DNA of 64,000 nt from positions 930,001 through 994,000 of the forward strand of contig NZ_NWUS01000001.1 of NCBI RefSeq assembly GCF_014048475.1, given 5' to 3'. Positions 52,538 to 62,404 of the stretch are shown one piece after another. The notes under the pieces are model-generated. The model worked only from the letters and a program-made list of their open reading frames with translations. It had not been told where the DNA came from and ran no database searches. A program made the position numbers and the translations under genes. The DNA comes from Bombella favorum (GTDB lineage: Bacteria > Pseudomonadota > Alphaproteobacteria > Acetobacterales > Acetobacteraceae). The first letter of the stretch is position 1. The number at the start of each line of letters is the position of its first letter.

Positions 52538-55500
52538 ATGACACAACACAACTCCTCATATAAAAAACCAGCATCTTTCACACAGGCAGGTTCTGATTCA
52601 ATTCTGGCTTATAGAAGCAGAACCGCTTCGCCCCTCAAGCTATCAGCCCGGATTGCGCTGCTTCTGGCGGGCGTCTCGTCCTTTTCTATCATCAGCACAC
52701 CTGCACGCTCGGAGAGCACATCCTCGTCCCAGCAGGGCAGCCTTGTGCGAACATTCTCTCCTGCTGCTGGCGTAACAAGCGACCCAATTACAGACCCCAT
52801 TACAAACGGCAAGAATAATACCCCCCTTTCCGTAGAGCAGGCGGGCCAAGGGACGACACTTCTTTCCGCCATCAATAGCTATACAGGGGCAACACTCATC
52901 AAACAGGGCACTTTGGCCCTCTCTGGTGATGGCAGCATCGCCAGCTCCAGCGGTATTTCCATAGAACAAAATGCTAATTTCGACATAAGCAAAGCCAATT
53001 CTGGTGTCACTGTTCAGGATATTTCTGGCGCAGGTAATACCGCCCTCGGGACCAATGGCCTTACCCTGTCTTCAGCCCAATCTGGCACCCCTTATTCTGG
53101 TGTCATGTCTGGTACGGGGGGACTGACCATCGCTGATGGAGTAAAAACCCTTAGCGGCCAGAATAACTATACAGGCGATACAACCGTTGCTCAAAAGGCC
53201 GGTCTAGACCTCACCGGCTCCATCGCTGGTAATGTCACCAATAATGGCACACTCAATGCCTCTAACGCCACGCTCAGCAATGCTCTGAACAACAATGGTC
53301 AGGCCACGTTCACAAGCAGCAAGGCTGGTAATGTCACCAACGCTGAGGGGGCAACCTTCAATGCCACGGGTGGCTCTCAGGCCTCCGCTGCAAACAGCGG
53401 CACCATGACCCTCACCGGTGGAAACACAACAAACGGTGATGTCACAAATACAAACAAGGGAGCCCTGACACTTGATGGCAGCACCATCGCCGGGGTTCTG
53501 AACAATGGTGGGCTGTCCACCCTTCAGAATGGCTCCTCCATTGTTGGCGTAGTGACCAATGGCGGCACACTCAATGCCTCTAACGCCACGCTCAGCAACG
53601 CTCTGAACAACAGTGGTCAGGCAACACTCACAAGCAGCAAGACCGGTGATGTCACCAACGCTGAAGGAGCAACCTTCAACGCCGCGGGTGGCTCTCAGGC
53701 CTCCGCTGCAAACAGCGGCACCATGACCCTCACCGGTGGAAACACAACAAACGGTCAGATCATCAATAAGGATCAGGGAACCCTGAAGCTTGATGGCAGC
53801 ACTATCTCCGGGGTTCTGAACAATAGTGGGCTGTCCACCCTTCAGAATGGTTCCTCCGTTGTTGGCGTAGTGACCAATAGCGGCACACTCAATGCCTCTA
53901 ACACCACACTCAGCAATGCCCTGAACAATACGGGCTCGACCACTCTCACAAACAGCAAGACTGGTGGTGATGTCACCAACACAAAAAGAGGAACCCTGAC
54001 GCTTGATGGCAGCACCATCGCCGGGGCTCTGAATAATCGTGGGCTATCCACCCTTCAAAATGGTTCCTCCGTCACTGGCGTAGTGGCCAATAGCGGCACA
54101 CTCAATGCCTCTAACACCACGCTCAACAATGCCTTGAACAATACGGGCTCGGCCACTCTCACAAACAGCAAGACTGGTGATGTCACCAATATAAACCAGG
54201 GAACCCTGAAGCTTGATGGCAGCACCATCAACGGTACCCTTACCCACAACGGCGCAGGTCTAACCGTTACCAGCAACAGTGCCAATGCTAACTCCCTCGC
54301 CGGGAGCAGTAACGGTACGCTGAATGGCACACTGTCTCTCAACAATGCCCAAGACACCTACAGTGGTATCCTCTCGGGCAATGGTGGCCTGACCGTCAAT
54401 GGTGGAACGGAAACCCTAACAGGGGCACAGACTTACACCGGCAACACGGCAATCAATAACGGCGCCACTCTTGCACTGGCTGGAAACGGTAATCTCGAAA
54501 AAAGCACCATTCTGCTGAACGTTGGGAACGTAACAGGCCAATCAACGCTTGATATTTCCAAAGCTACCCATGAGGTCTCTATTGCCAACATGGGGTGGGG
54601 TAATAATAACGCCACTGTCAATCTCGGTGGGAACACACTCAACATCGCCAGTGCCATTGGTTCAAATGGGGCGATCTTTCAGGGCGATGGTGGGACTCTT
54701 ATCATTTCGGGCACTTCCCAAGCCCTGAATGGTACCATCCGACAGACCCCTGTCGACAGCGAGACAAATTCTGACGGTACGACTAGCGGCGGTACGACCA
54801 CGAGCAAAGACACCACTAAAGGCGTCAATCTTGTAGCTAACGCCACAGATGTTACCCTAAATAGCGGTAAGAGCTTCAGCTATACAGGTAGCACAACTGT
54901 CAACAGTGGTAGCAACCTGCATGTCAACGGTAATAACTACGGCACAAGCAGCGTTGTTGTGCACGATGACGGCAAGCTGGACGGTACGGGTAATATTGGT
55001 TCTACCAGCAGCACAACAACTATTGAACAAAACGGAACCATCACCCCTGGCACGTCCGACCTCCACCGTGGAACGCTGGGCATAGGCGGTAACCTCATCG
55101 TCAATGGGACGTCCGACTTCAGCGGGGTTCAGGACAATGGCTCTGGCAAGCTCTCCAATGGCACCGTTTTTGTCGGGAGCGAGACCAACGGCAATCTTAC
55201 ACTGGGCGGAACAGTCAAGGCTGTAGACCTCTCCTTCCAGCAGGGGTCCGGCGTCCAGACGCTCTACCGTTATACACAGCAGCTGACGTTAGACAATCCT
55301 ACCCTCAAAATGTACCAGACCACAGGTGCTGAGGACCCCAATAATAAAAGCGTCCTCCAGGCGGGTAACCATCAGGTCAATCTGGTTGCGGCCAATACTG
55401 GGGACAATCTAACCTTCTGGAACGGCAGCACAACAACCGCCAATGGCCAGGTCAATGGCGGTGATGGTACATGGACGCAGGGACAGACGAACTGGACCAC

Positions 55501-58500
55501 ATCCAATGGCGACAAGAGTGCAGCATGGCAGAAAAATGCCTATGCCATTTTCGGTCAGGCTTCCGACAGTGCAATCCAGCAGAACCCAGAGCACGCCTTT
55601 AAGGTAACGGTCGCTGGCAACGTCGATGTTGGTGGCATGCAGTTCAGCCAGACGACCCGCCCGTCCTCCTATTCCGTTATCCCCCAGGATGAAAACAGCT
55701 CCATCACGCTGCATGGCAACCGCTATACAGACAGAGATCATCCGGACCAGCTTAACCATTACTTCTCTGTTACGGACAACACTGGGCAGTCTGGCACGCC
55801 GAGTGATGCCGACATAAAACAGTACGAACAGAATAACGGTATCCTAGTCAACAAATCCGGGCTTGTTTCTATAGTCCGTGTGGGGGATGGCACAGGCTAT
55901 GGTGACACCAATCTGGCTGTCATCAATACATCTATCAAAGATGATCCGAGCAACCCGACAACCCTCGTAAAGACGGATACAGGCACCCTCATCCTGAACG
56001 GTACCAACAGCTATACTGGTGGTACAGTCATTACCAATGGTACGCTCGGTATTACCTCTGACGCTAGTCTGGGGGACCAGAAGGGTGCTCTGAATATCAA
56101 CGGAGGCACGCTGCGGATCGAGCAAGATCAGGTTAGCACCAACGCAAACCGCAACACTATTCTGGGCTTTAACGGTGCCACCATTGATCTCAATGGATAC
56201 GAATACAGCAATAATGGGTCAATTGTTGGGCCCAAAGGTGCCGATCTAAAGATTGTAAGCCCGATCCTGGATCACTCCACCTACGATCAGACAACTAAAA
56301 CTCCCGCCAACCCTACAATCACGCAACTCTTTAATACAGCTCAACAGAACGCCGGTATTTCCTTGGGTGGGGACAAGCCTGTCCTCAACCTCAATGGCAA
56401 CAATACCTACCTCGGCAATACGGACATTGAGGGCAACCATACGAGCGGGGGAAGCAATATTGTTGTCAATGCCAACAGCACAACACCCTTTGGCTACTCT
56501 AACAGCACAACAAAAGGCGGGGACCTGAACATAACGGGCGGTGCCACCGTCAATATGAATGGTGGGCAGGATCAGTCTGCCTCCATGGGCAACCGTAATG
56601 TCACCGTCGGCGAGAGTTCTTCCACCTACCCGCAGGACCACAGCGTCCTAAACTTCAATAATAAAAGTGTTGCCGACACGGCCCACATCACAAACAATGG
56701 TAACGCTAGCGTTGTCTTCAAAGATTCCAGCTCGGCCTCACAATCCACTATCCAAAATGCCGGGGGCGTCGTCTTTGCAGGTCATGCAACCGCCGATGCT
56801 GCTACCATCCAGAATAACAGCGATAGCGCCAATGTTGACATCTCCGGAACAGCAAACGGGGTCTCCATCGGCTCCCTGTCTGGCAATGGTAGTATCTCTC
56901 TGGGCAAGCAGACACTAACAATCGGGGCTCTCAACAAGAACGATACCCTCTCTGCCACCATACAGGATGGCGGGGCCGGAGGCTCCCTCATTAAAGCAGG
57001 AAGTGGCACCCAAACGCTGACAGGCGCCAACAACTATACCGGCTCGACCACCGTGCAGAACGGCACGCTTGCTCTGGCCGGTAATGGCACCATTGCCCCG
57101 TCTTCCTTCGTGGATATCAAGCAAGGGGCCAATCTGGACCTTAGCCAGTCTTCTAATAACCAGAATCTATCCGATATCCGGGGTGGCGGTAATGTCGCTC
57201 TCGGTAGTCACTCCCTTTCTCTGACGAAGGCTAATGCAGACTATAGTTATGATGGTATCATCTCCGGGACGGGTGGCTTAACGATCCAGAGCGGAACAAA
57301 AACACTTACGAATAAGCAGGCTTATACGGGTGACACAACCGTTGCTCAGGCTGGCGGCCTGAACCTTGCGGGCTCCCTCGCTGGGGCACTTGCCAACAGT
57401 GGTAAGGCTACCCTTCAGAATGGCTCTTCCGTTGCTGGTGATGTCACCAATAGTGGCACGCTCAATGCCACGAACGCCACGCTCGGCAGCGCTCTGAACA
57501 ACAGTGGTAAGGCCACCCTTCAGGATGGCTCCTCCGTTGCTGGTGATGTCACCAATAGCGGCACCGGTAATCTGACAGCTACCAATGCCAAGCTGAATAA
57601 TGTCACAACAGATGGGACATTGCTGCTCGACAAGGGAACAACTGTTGCCAACAAGCTCGCTGCTAATGGTGGGACATTCACCATTGGGGAAGGTGGTGCC
57701 TCTGTCGGCTCCCTCGCTGGAAACGGCACAAGCCAAGGTATCCTCAACGACACCCTCACCCTCACCAAGGCCAAGGACAGCTATGCTGGGTCCCTCTCCG
57801 GCAATGGTGGCCTGACAGTCGCTGGTGGGATCGCAACTCTCAGCGGCACCAACACTTATAAAGGTGACACACATGTAACCAGTGCCGAAGGCGCTGGACT
57901 AAACCTCACAGGCTCCATCGCTGGCAAGCTAATCAATGATCAGTATGCTCAGATCACAGGTCCAAATGCACGGGTCGAGCAGGAAACCGTCAATAACAAG
58001 ACGCTGGACGTCTCCAACGGCGCTACACTGGCCGCCCTCTCTAACAACGGTTCCGCTACTTTCACAGGCAGCAAGGCCGGTGATGTCACCAACGCTGCAG
58101 GAGCAACCTTCAACGCCACGGGTGGCTCTCAGGCCTCCGCTACAAATAGCGGCACCATGACCCTCACAGGTGGAAATACAACAAACGGTGACGTCACCAA
58201 TAACGATAAGGGAACCCTGACGCTTGATGGCAGCACCATCGCCAACGCTCTGAACAATAGCGGTAAGGCCACCCTCACAAACAGCAAGGCCGGTGATGTC
58301 ACCAATAAGGATCAGGGAACCCTGACACTTGATGGTAGCACCATCAACGGTACCCTCACCCATGACGGCGCAGGCCTGACCGTGACCAGCAACAATGCCA
58401 CCGCCGGCTCCCTCGCCGGAAGCAGTAATGGCACGCTGGATGGTACGCTGCACCTCAACAATGCCACCGGCACCTACAATGGCAGCCTCTCCGGTCATGG

Positions 58501-61500
58501 CGGCCTCGCCATCGATAAGGGCACAGAGACCCTTACAGGCAAGCAGGCTTATACGGGTGACACAACCGTTGCTCAGGCTGGCGGCCTGAACCTTGCGGGC
58601 TCCCTCGCTGGGGCACTTGCCAACAGTGGTAAGGCTACCCTTCAGAATGGCTCTTCCGTTGCTGGTGATGTCACCAATAGTGGCACGCTCAATGCCACGA
58701 ACGCCACGCTCGGCAGCGCTCTGAACAACAGTGGTAAGGCCACCCTTCAGGATGGCTCCTCCGTTGCTGGTGATGTCACCAATAGCGGCACCGGTAATCT
58801 GACAGCTACCAATGCCAAGCTGAATAATGTCACAACAGATGGGACATTGCTGCTCGACAAGGGAACAACTGTTGCCAACAAGCTCGCTGCTAATGGTGGG
58901 ACATTCACCATTGGGGAAGGTGGTGCCTCTGTCGGCTCCCTCGCTGGAAACGGCACAAGCCAAGGTATCCTCAACGACACCCTCACCCTCACCAAGGCCA
59001 AGGACAGCTATGCTGGGTCCCTCTCCGGCAATGGTGGCCTGACAGTCGCTGGTGGGATCGCAACTCTCAGCGGCACCAACACTTATAAAGGTGACACACA
59101 TGTAACCAGTGCCGAAGGCGCTGGACTAAACCTCACAGGCTCCATCGCTGGCAAGCTAATCAATGATCAGTATGCTCAGATCACAGGTCCAAATGCACGG
59201 GTCGAGCAGGAAACCGTCAATAACAAGACGCTGGACGTCTCCAACGGCGCTACACTGGCCGCCCTCTCTAACAACGGTTCCGCTACTTTCACAGGCAGCA
59301 AGGCCGGTGATGTCACCAACGCTGCAGGAGCAACCTTCAACGCCACGGGTGGCTCTCAGGCCTCCGCTACAAATAGCGGCACCATGACTCTCACAGGTGG
59401 AAACACAACAAACGGTGATGTCACCAATAGCGGCACACTCCAGGCCACGAACGCTACGCTCAACAGCGCTCTGAACAACAGTGGGAAGGCCACCCTCACA
59501 AACAGCAAGGCCGGTGACGTCACCAATAAGGATCAGGGAACCCTGACACTTGATGGTAGCACCATCAACGGTACCCTCACCCATGACGGCGCAGGCCTGA
59601 CCGTGACCAGCAACAATGCCACCGCCGGCTCCCTCGCCGGAAGCAGTAATGGCACGCTGGATGGTACGCTGCACCTCAACAATGCCACCGGCACCTACAA
59701 TGGCAGCCTCTCCGGCAATGGCGGTCTCGCTATCGATAAGGGCACAGAGACCCTTACAGGCAAGCAGGCTTATACGGGTGACACAACCGTTGCTCAGGCT
59801 GGCGGCCTGAACCTTGCGGGCTCCCTCGCTGGGGCACTTGCCAACAGTGGTAAGGCCACCCTTCAGGATGGCTCTTCCGTTGCTGGTGATGTCACCAATA
59901 GTGGCACCGGTAATCTTACAGCTACCAACGCCAAGCTGAACAATGTCACAACAGATGGGACATTGCTGCTCGACAAGGGAACAACTGTTGCCAACAAGCT
60001 CGCTGCTAATGGTGGGACATTCACCATTGGGGAAGGTGGTGCCTCTGTCGGCTCCCTCGCTGGGAACGGCACAAGCCAAGGTATCCTCAACGACACCCTC
60101 ACCCTCACCAAGGCCAAGGACAGCTATGCTGGGTCCCTCTCCGGCAATGGCGGCCTGACAGTCGCTGGTGGAACAGAAATACTGACAGGCAACAGCACCT
60201 ATTCTGGTCCTACGATGCTCCAGAATCAGGCGACGTTGGAAGTAGACGGCAATAACGGTCTTGCAAGTGGTCTGGTTACCGTCGGGAACGGTGCAACCCT
60301 GCGTGGTATAGGCACCGTCGGGTCCACGCAGGTTGCCTCTGAGGGTGTGATTGCACCGGGTACTATCGGTTCTAATACGCCGTCGACCCTGCATATCAAT
60401 GGTGATCTAACCATGGCGCAGGGCTCTATTCTGCGTATTCGTGGTACGAGCGACACAACAGGTCAGACCATCGACACAGCCAAGGGCACTGGGTACCAGG
60501 AGGCCGCTTCCGACCGTCTGGCCGTTACTGGGAAGGCAAACCTGCAAGGTGGGACGCTGGACCTCCAGCTGAAAAATGCAGGGCTTGGCCTGACATATAA
60601 CCAGGCTTATCGAATCCTGACAGCTACAGGCGGGATCAGTGGTCAGTTTGACTCCAAACTTTCCAGCAATCTGGCACCGCAATATGCATATCTGGACCCG
60701 ACCTTCGCCTACAGTGCTGATGCCGTTGACATCGTTATGCGCCGCAAGCCTAACTCCTTCAGCATAGTCGGTGAAACACGCAACCAGATCACCGCAGGCC
60801 GTGGGCTGGATCGCCTTGACCAGACCTCAGCACTAAGCCAGGCCATGACAGGTCTGACCAAGACGCAGGCACGTCAGGCACTGGATAATCTTTCTGGCGA
60901 GCTGCATGCTTCTATTCGCACAGCCCTGATTCAGGACAGCTTCTACATCCACAATGCGGCGATGAACCGTCTAGCAAACAGCGACTGCGACTATGGCCGC
61001 AACGGTCAGAGCCTTTATGACCTGAAGACACATCAAAAGAATGGTGCTTGCTATTCCGACCATGCCGTTCTTTGGGGGCAGGCTTATGGGGGGCTTGGCC
61101 ATAATGGTGGAGATGGCAATGCTGCCCTCATGCACCACAACACGGCCGGGTTCATCATGGGGGCTGATGCTCCGATCAACCACAGCAACTGGCGTGTCGG
61201 CGGGCTACTCTCTTACGGGCATTCTCAGTTCAACGTCCAGCGAGGGCATTCTTCCTCCGGCAACAGCAACAACATCTCCGTTGGGGCCTATGCCGGAACA
61301 CATTGGGGCCGCCTGAACCTGCGCCTAGGTGCTGCCTATAGCTGGAATGTCATTAACACTCGGCGTCAGATCTCCGTTGGGGATTATGGCGGGCGTGTCA
61401 ACAGTGGCTATCTAGGTGGAACAGCACAGACCTTCGCCGAGCTGGGCTACAAAATGCGTGGTGAGCATGGCGTGTTCGAGCCGTTCATGAACGTGTCCTA

Positions 61501-61897
61501 TGTGAACATGCAGACCAACAGCTATCGTGAGCATGGCAATGAAGCCGCTCTGCGCAGCCGTGGGACAGATGCTGGTGTTACCTTCTCTACCTTTGGCTTC
61601 CGTGCTGCTACGAGGCTGAACATTGGTCGGACGATCTTCACACCGCACCTCACGGCAGCTTATCGCCGCGGGTTTGGCCGTCTGGGTTCGCGCCAGCATG
61701 AGTCCTTTGCCATGACTGGGGGAAGCAGCAGCATGGATGTCGCCGGTGTGCTGCTCTCCGACAATGCCGCTATTATCGACACTGGCGTGACAGCCAGCCT
61801 GAACGACCATGTCGATCTGGACCTGTCCTATATCGGCCAGTATGGCAACCAGTCCACCGAGAGCGGTGCGACAGGCTCCTTCAAGATGAAGTTCTGA
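52538..61897 (+). CDS. Giant type V autotransporter with repetitive beta-helix passenger
   Basis: A 3119-residue autotransporter. An extended N-terminus leads to a signal core (LSARIALLLAGVSSFSIIST) with cleavage near residue 58. The passenger (about 60-2810) is rich in Asn, Gly, Ser and Thr, with many copies of the PATR-type repeat (LTGANNYTGSTTVQNG, GGLTIADGVKTLSGQNNYTG) that form beta-helix turns. A pertactin-like junction with GLVTVGNGATLRGIGTVGS and a GVIAPGTIGSN segment follows. The C-terminal barrel (about 2840-3119) ends with GSFKMKF. The passenger has no Cys; C2817 and C2838 lie at the junction. It probably works in adhesion or biofilm. The ATG at 52538 has an aaggtg site; an upstream frame is less likely. 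Confidence 0.93.
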   Translation: MTQHNSSYKKPASFTQAGSDSILAYRSRTASPLKLSARIALLLAGVSSFSIISTPARSESTSSSQQGSLVRTFSPAAGVTSDPITDPITNGKNNTPLSVEQAGQGTTLLSAINSYTGATLIKQGTLALSGDGSIASSSGISIEQNANFDISKANSGVTVQDISGAGNTALGTNGLTLSSAQSGTPYSGVMSGTGGLTIADGVKTLSGQNNYTGDTTVAQKAGLDLTGSIAGNVTNNGTLNASNATLSNALNNNGQATFTSSKAGNVTNAEGATFNATGGSQASAANSGTMTLTGGNTTNGDVTNTNKGALTLDGSTIAGVLNNGGLSTLQNGSSIVGVVTNGGTLNASNATLSNALNNSGQATLTSSKTGDVTNAEGATFNAAGGSQASAANSGTMTLTGGNTTNGQIINKDQGTLKLDGSTISGVLNNSGLSTLQNGSSVVGVVTNSGTLNASNTTLSNALNNTGSTTLTNSKTGGDVTNTKRGTLTLDGSTIAGALNNRGLSTLQNGSSVTGVVANSGTLNASNTTLNNALNNTGSATLTNSKTGDVTNINQGTLKLDGSTINGTLTHNGAGLTVTSNSANANSLAGSSNGTLNGTLSLNNAQDTYSGILSGNGGLTVNGGTETLTGAQTYTGNTAINNGATLALAGNGNLEKSTILLNVGNVTGQSTLDISKATHEVSIANMGWGNNNATVNLGGNTLNIASAIGSNGAIFQGDGGTLIISGTSQALNGTIRQTPVDSETNSDGTTSGGTTTSKDTTKGVNLVANATDVTLNSGKSFSYTGSTTVNSGSNLHVNGNNYGTSSVVVHDDGKLDGTGNIGSTSSTTTIEQNGTITPGTSDLHRGTLGIGGNLIVNGTSDFSGVQDNGSGKLSNGTVFVGSETNGNLTLGGTVKAVDLSFQQGSGVQTLYRYTQQLTLDNPTLKMYQTTGAEDPNNKSVLQAGNHQVNLVAANTGDNLTFWNGSTTTANGQVNGGDGTWTQGQTNWTTSNGDKSAAWQKNAYAIFGQASDSAIQQNPEHAFKVTVAGNVDVGGMQFSQTTRPSSYSVIPQDENSSITLHGNRYTDRDHPDQLNHYFSVTDNTGQSGTPSDADIKQYEQNNGILVNKSGLVSIVRVGDGTGYGDTNLAVINTSIKDDPSNPTTLVKTDTGTLILNGTNSYTGGTVITNGTLGITSDASLGDQKGALNINGGTLRIEQDQVSTNANRNTILGFNGATIDLNGYEYSNNGSIVGPKGADLKIVSPILDHSTYDQTTKTPANPTITQLFNTAQQNAGISLGGDKPVLNLNGNNTYLGNTDIEGNHTSGGSNIVVNANSTTPFGYSNSTTKGGDLNITGGATVNMNGGQDQSASMGNRNVTVGESSSTYPQDHSVLNFNNKSVADTAHITNNGNASVVFKDSSSASQSTIQNAGGVVFAGHATADAATIQNNSDSANVDISGTANGVSIGSLSGNGSISLGKQTLTIGALNKNDTLSATIQDGGAGGSLIKAGSGTQTLTGANNYTGSTTVQNGTLALAGNGTIAPSSFVDIKQGANLDLSQSSNNQNLSDIRGGGNVALGSHSLSLTKANADYSYDGIISGTGGLTIQSGTKTLTNKQAYTGDTTVAQAGGLNLAGSLAGALANSGKATLQNGSSVAGDVTNSGTLNATNATLGSALNNSGKATLQDGSSVAGDVTNSGTGNLTATNAKLNNVTTDGTLLLDKGTTVANKLAANGGTFTIGEGGASVGSLAGNGTSQGILNDTLTLTKAKDSYAGSLSGNGGLTVAGGIATLSGTNTYKGDTHVTSAEGAGLNLTGSIAGKLINDQYAQITGPNARVEQETVNNKTLDVSNGATLAALSNNGSATFTGSKAGDVTNAAGATFNATGGSQASATNSGTMTLTGGNTTNGDVTNNDKGTLTLDGSTIANALNNSGKATLTNSKAGDVTNKDQGTLTLDGSTINGTLTHDGAGLTVTSNNATAGSLAGSSNGTLDGTLHLNNATGTYNGSLSGHGGLAIDKGTETLTGKQAYTGDTTVAQAGGLNLAGSLAGALANSGKATLQNGSSVAGDVTNSGTLNATNATLGSALNNSGKATLQDGSSVAGDVTNSGTGNLTATNAKLNNVTTDGTLLLDKGTTVANKLAANGGTFTIGEGGASVGSLAGNGTSQGILNDTLTLTKAKDSYAGSLSGNGGLTVAGGIATLSGTNTYKGDTHVTSAEGAGLNLTGSIAGKLINDQYAQITGPNARVEQETVNNKTLDVSNGATLAALSNNGSATFTGSKAGDVTNAAGATFNATGGSQASATNSGTMTLTGGNTTNGDVTNSGTLQATNATLNSALNNSGKATLTNSKAGDVTNKDQGTLTLDGSTINGTLTHDGAGLTVTSNNATAGSLAGSSNGTLDGTLHLNNATGTYNGSLSGNGGLAIDKGTETLTGKQAYTGDTTVAQAGGLNLAGSLAGALANSGKATLQDGSSVAGDVTNSGTGNLTATNAKLNNVTTDGTLLLDKGTTVANKLAANGGTFTIGEGGASVGSLAGNGTSQGILNDTLTLTKAKDSYAGSLSGNGGLTVAGGTEILTGNSTYSGPTMLQNQATLEVDGNNGLASGLVTVGNGATLRGIGTVGSTQVASEGVIAPGTIGSNTPSTLHINGDLTMAQGSILRIRGTSDTTGQTIDTAKGTGYQEAASDRLAVTGKANLQGGTLDLQLKNAGLGLTYNQAYRILTATGGISGQFDSKLSSNLAPQYAYLDPTFAYSADAVDIVMRRKPNSFSIVGETRNQITAGRGLDRLDQTSALSQAMTGLTKTQARQALDNLSGELHASIRTALIQDSFYIHNAAMNRLANSDCDYGRNGQSLYDLKTHQKNGACYSDHAVLWGQAYGGLGHNGGDGNAALMHHNTAGFIMGADAPINHSNWRVGGLLSYGHSQFNVQRGHSSSGNSNNISVGAYAGTHWGRLNLRLGAAYSWNVINTRRQISVGDYGGRVNSGYLGGTAQTFAELGYKMRGEHGVFEPFMNVSYVNMQTNSYREHGNEAALRSRGTDAGVTFSTFGFRAATRLNIGRTIFTPHLTAAYRRGFGRLGSRQHESFAMTGGSSSMDVAGVLLSDNAAIIDTGVTASLNDHVDLDLSYIGQYGNQSTESGATGSFKMKF
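53246..54245 (+). repeat. Divergent repeats in the N-terminal passenger
   Basis: Four tandem units begin with the motif GTLNASN at 53246, 53564, 53882 and 54095, giving periods of 318, 318 and 213 bases. Each carries ALNN-TLTSSK, a GDVTN turn and LTLDGSTIAG. The third and fourth are shorter because a segment with the motif GGSQASAANSGTMTLTGGN is missing. Units are similar but not identical, so this set is older than the 57.3-60.2 kb set. Confidence 0.85.
57314..60170 (+). repeat. Near-identical 1.22-kb tandem repeats in the passenger
   Basis: Unit A covers 57314-58540 (1227 bases), unit B 58541-59761 (1221 bases) and a partial unit C runs from 59762 to about 60170. All start with aagcaggcttatacggg. 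Units A and B appear identical for roughly 845 bases from their start and differ only by scattered changes afterwards (first seen near 58159 in A). Unit C lacks an internal segment of about 35 codons near its start. Each unit encodes about 405 residues. The near-identity means a recent duplication or gene conversion. Confidence 0.9.
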
Positions 61898-61925
61898 TCC
61901 TAACGCACATCTCTACTTACAAACA

Positions 61926-61958
61926 AAGAAGGGCGGGTCATTATGGCCCGCCCTTCTT
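61926..61958 (+). terminator. Terminator after the autotransporter
   Basis: A perfect 12-bp stem (aagaagggcggg at 61926-61937, cccgcccttctt at 61947-61958) with a 9-base loop. The T-run is short (tt interrupted by C). It lies 28 bases after the stop and may also stop the convergent peptide gene. Confidence 0.75.
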
Positions 61959-62038
61959 CAATTTAGGGCATTCCCCACTAGCCTGCGGCACTGGGACAAT
62001 ACCCCCTCACCATTTCCTATCACCTGTCTGACAGGACG

Positions 62039-62404
62039 TTAGACAAGACGACCTAGAAGGTCGGCAAAGTCCCGAATACCTGCGCTGATATGTCCAGCAG
62101 CGTCGTGCGTTAGCGCTTCCAAAAAGCTTGCGCCATTCTGCAGGAAGCTATCAAGACCCGGTCTGACACGACGCGGAAGAGGTGTTCCGTGCTCTGCCAT
62201 GTCAGCCTGTGCGCCAGCAAGACTCTGGCTCATTGACGAATCGCCGTTGCCCGTCAAGGACGTTCCGGATGAAGCCTGACCAATCAGCTTCCGCTCGGAA
62301 CTCAACAACCCGTTCAACAGAACACCGCCCAGCGTTATGGCAGCCCCCAACAGCAGGCACCCACCAGATACTTCATTCAACTCATGTTCATTAAGAGTTC
62401 TCAT
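62039..62404 (-). CDS. Bacteriocin-like peptide precursor with double-glycine leader
   Basis: A 121-residue protein whose first 15 residues, MRTLNEHELNEVSGG, form a classic double-glycine leader (Leu-x(n)-ELxxVSGG), cleaved by peptidase-containing ABC transporters. The core would begin with Cys16 and a hydrophobic, glycine-rich segment (CLLLGAAITLGGVLLNGLL) with GxxxG spacing, then a polar region and an amphipathic end (HISAGIRDFADLLGRLV). The core (about 106 residues) is larger than most class II bacteriocins but in the range of microcins. Downstream hairpin at 61926-61958. The ATG has ggag upstream. No transporter or immunity gene is seen in the window. Function as a toxin is inferred. Confidence 0.7.
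   Translation of the reverse strand: MRTLNEHELNEVSGGCLLLGAAITLGGVLLNGLLSSERKLIGQASSGTSLTGNGDSSMSQSLAGAQADMAEHGTPLPRRVRPGLDSFLQNGASFLEALTHDAAGHISAGIRDFADLLGRLV

Noticed and set aside
57929-60394. Two long open frames (about 390 and 412 codons) on the minus strand inside the autotransporter
   Set aside because: They are shadows of the repetitive Asn/Gly/Thr coding sequence; their repeated content mirrors the plus-strand repeats, and they have no ribosome site or family match.
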